A stretch of 5,541 nucleotides of DNA from Acetobacteraceae bacterium. Lineage in GTDB: Bacteria > Pseudomonadota > Alphaproteobacteria > Acetobacterales > Acetobacteraceae. The notes under the pieces were generated by a model. That model worked only from the letters and a program-made list of their open reading frames with translations. It was not told the origin of the DNA and searched no databases. Position numbers and translations under genes: made by a program. Each line of letters opens with the position of its first letter. The first letter of the stretch is position 1. Below are positions 4,875 to 5,541 of this stretch, piece after piece. The stretch lies in assembly GCA_003133265.1 (NCBI GenBank), contig PKWQ01000083.1, positions 5,271 to 10,811 of the forward strand. The letters run 5' to 3'.

Positions 4875-5541
4875 ATGCGGGTTGCCCTCGATGCCCTCCT
4901 GAGGCGGTTCGTTACGATCGGCCGGCTGACGGTACGCTGGCCCGACGGGCGCATGCAGGCATATGCCGGTCCCCCCGGTTCCGGCCCCGAGGCGGGGATG
5001 GAGGTGCGCGACAACCGTACCATCCGTCGCCTGCTGCTCAACCCGGAACTCGCGGTCGGCGAGGCCTATATGGAAGGCACGCTGGCGCCGATCGGCTGCG
5101 CCTTCCATGACGTGCTGGACGTGCTGATCCGTAACCTGGCGGTCAATGCCGGCCGCCTCCCGCTCGCCCGGCTGCGCGCCGCCTATGGGCTCATCAGGCG
5201 CCGCATCGACCAGTACAACCCGGCCTATCGCGCCCGGCGCAATGTCGCGCATCACTACGACCTGAACGGGCGGCTCTATTCCCTGTTCCTCGACCGGGAC
5301 CGGCAATATTCCTGCGCGTATTTCCCCACCGGGGCCGAAACGCTGGAGGCGGCGCAGGCGGCGAAGAAGCGGCACATCGCCGCCAAGCTCTGCCTCGACC
5401 GGCCGGGGCTTTCGGTGCTCGATATCGGCTCGGGCTGGGGCGGCTTGGCGCTGACGCTGGCGCGCGACTATGGCGCCCGGGTCACCGGCATCACCCTCTC
5501 GACCGAGCAACTCAACGAAGCCCGCGCCCGCGCCGAGGCCG
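4875..5541 (+). CDS. cfa: cyclopropane-fatty-acyl-phospholipid synthase family methyltransferase, 3' end missing
   Basis: Enzymes of this family use S-adenosylmethionine to methylenate double bonds of unsaturated acyl chains in membrane phospholipids, usually as cells enter stationary phase or meet acid stress. The visible 222 residues begin MRVALDALLRRFVTIGRLTV. They contain the N-terminal lipid-binding region with AYMEGTL (64-70), then HHYDLNGRLYSLFLD (126-140) and QYSCAYF (144-150), where Cys147 matches the active-site Cys139 of E. coli Cfa. The SAM-binding motif VLDIGSGWGGLAL is at 181-193. Later catalytic residues (Glu, His and Tyr in E. coli) are past the right edge. A stop codon in frame at 4854-4856 makes ATG 4875 the first possible ATG. 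The Shine-Dalgarno is weak (GGGG at 4864-4867). Some family members make other modified fatty acids, so the exact product is less sure than the family. Confidence 0.9.
   Translation, partial: MRVALDALLRRFVTIGRLTVRWPDGRMQAYAGPPGSGPEAGMEVRDNRTIRRLLLNPELAVGEAYMEGTLAPIGCAFHDVLDVLIRNLAVNAGRLPLARLRAAYGLIRRRIDQYNPAYRARRNVAHHYDLNGRLYSLFLDRDRQYSCAYFPTGAETLEAAQAAKKRHIAAKLCLDRPGLSVLDIGSGWGGLALTLARDYGARVTGITLSTEQLNEARARAEA

Noticed and set aside
4862..5110. Short open frame starting at ATG 4862, just before the cfa-like start
   Set aside because: It is in a different frame, lies almost wholly within the cfa-like gene, and has no recognisable content. It looks like a chance frame rather than a leader peptide.
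4722..5510. Minus-strand open frame (262 codons) opposite the cfa-like gene
   Set aside because: The plus-strand frame has clear methyltransferase motifs; this one has none and begins inside that gene on the other strand.

Overview
The window is a high-GC chromosomal segment that reads as Alphaproteobacteria, most likely Rhodospirillales and possibly near the Acetobacteraceae. This placement is an inference from three things: the fabD-fabG-acpP-fabF order next to a divergent rpsF-rpsR-rplI cluster, alphaproteobacterial-looking protein sequences such as the long acidic L9 tail and Arg/Gly-rich S6 tail, and promoter-like sites resembling the Caulobacter housekeeping consensus (TTGACGS / GCTANAWC). 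No 16S rRNA or other taxonomic marker is present.

The left half (1-2964) is on the minus strand and holds the core type II fatty acid synthesis cluster, transcribed in the order fabD, fabG, acpP, fabF. FabD loads malonyl onto the acyl carrier protein AcpP, FabF condenses malonyl-ACP with the growing acyl chain, and FabG reduces the resulting 3-ketoacyl-ACP. fabD and fabG are 14 nt apart and surely co-transcribed. A 205-nt gap rich in dyad symmetry, with a candidate promoter, precedes acpP, so acpP-fabF probably also has its own transcript. fabF runs off the left edge.

Positions 2965-3277 form a 313-nt divergent regulatory region. It has a good minus-strand promoter (perfect TTGACA) for the fab genes, a TATAAT-containing AT-rich patch and weaker candidate plus-strand promoter for the ribosomal operon, a small inverted repeat between them, and a strong hairpin in the presumed rpsF leader.

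Positions 3278-4651 hold the plus-strand operon rpsF-rpsR-rplI (S6, S18, L9), with gaps of 6 and 12 nt and clear Shine-Dalgarno sites. After a 223-nt gap with two GC hairpins, a perfect 14-bp direct repeat, a T-run and a promoter-like site comes the start of a cyclopropane-fatty-acyl-phospholipid synthase-type methyltransferase (4875 to the right edge, incomplete).

No mobile element, CRISPR array, tRNA/rRNA gene or defence-like system is visible. This is ordinary housekeeping DNA, and I do not see a new biological system. The points worth checking are small: an Asp in the usual Asn position of the FabG catalytic tetrad, the repeat-bearing S6 tail, and several non-coding structures between the operons.
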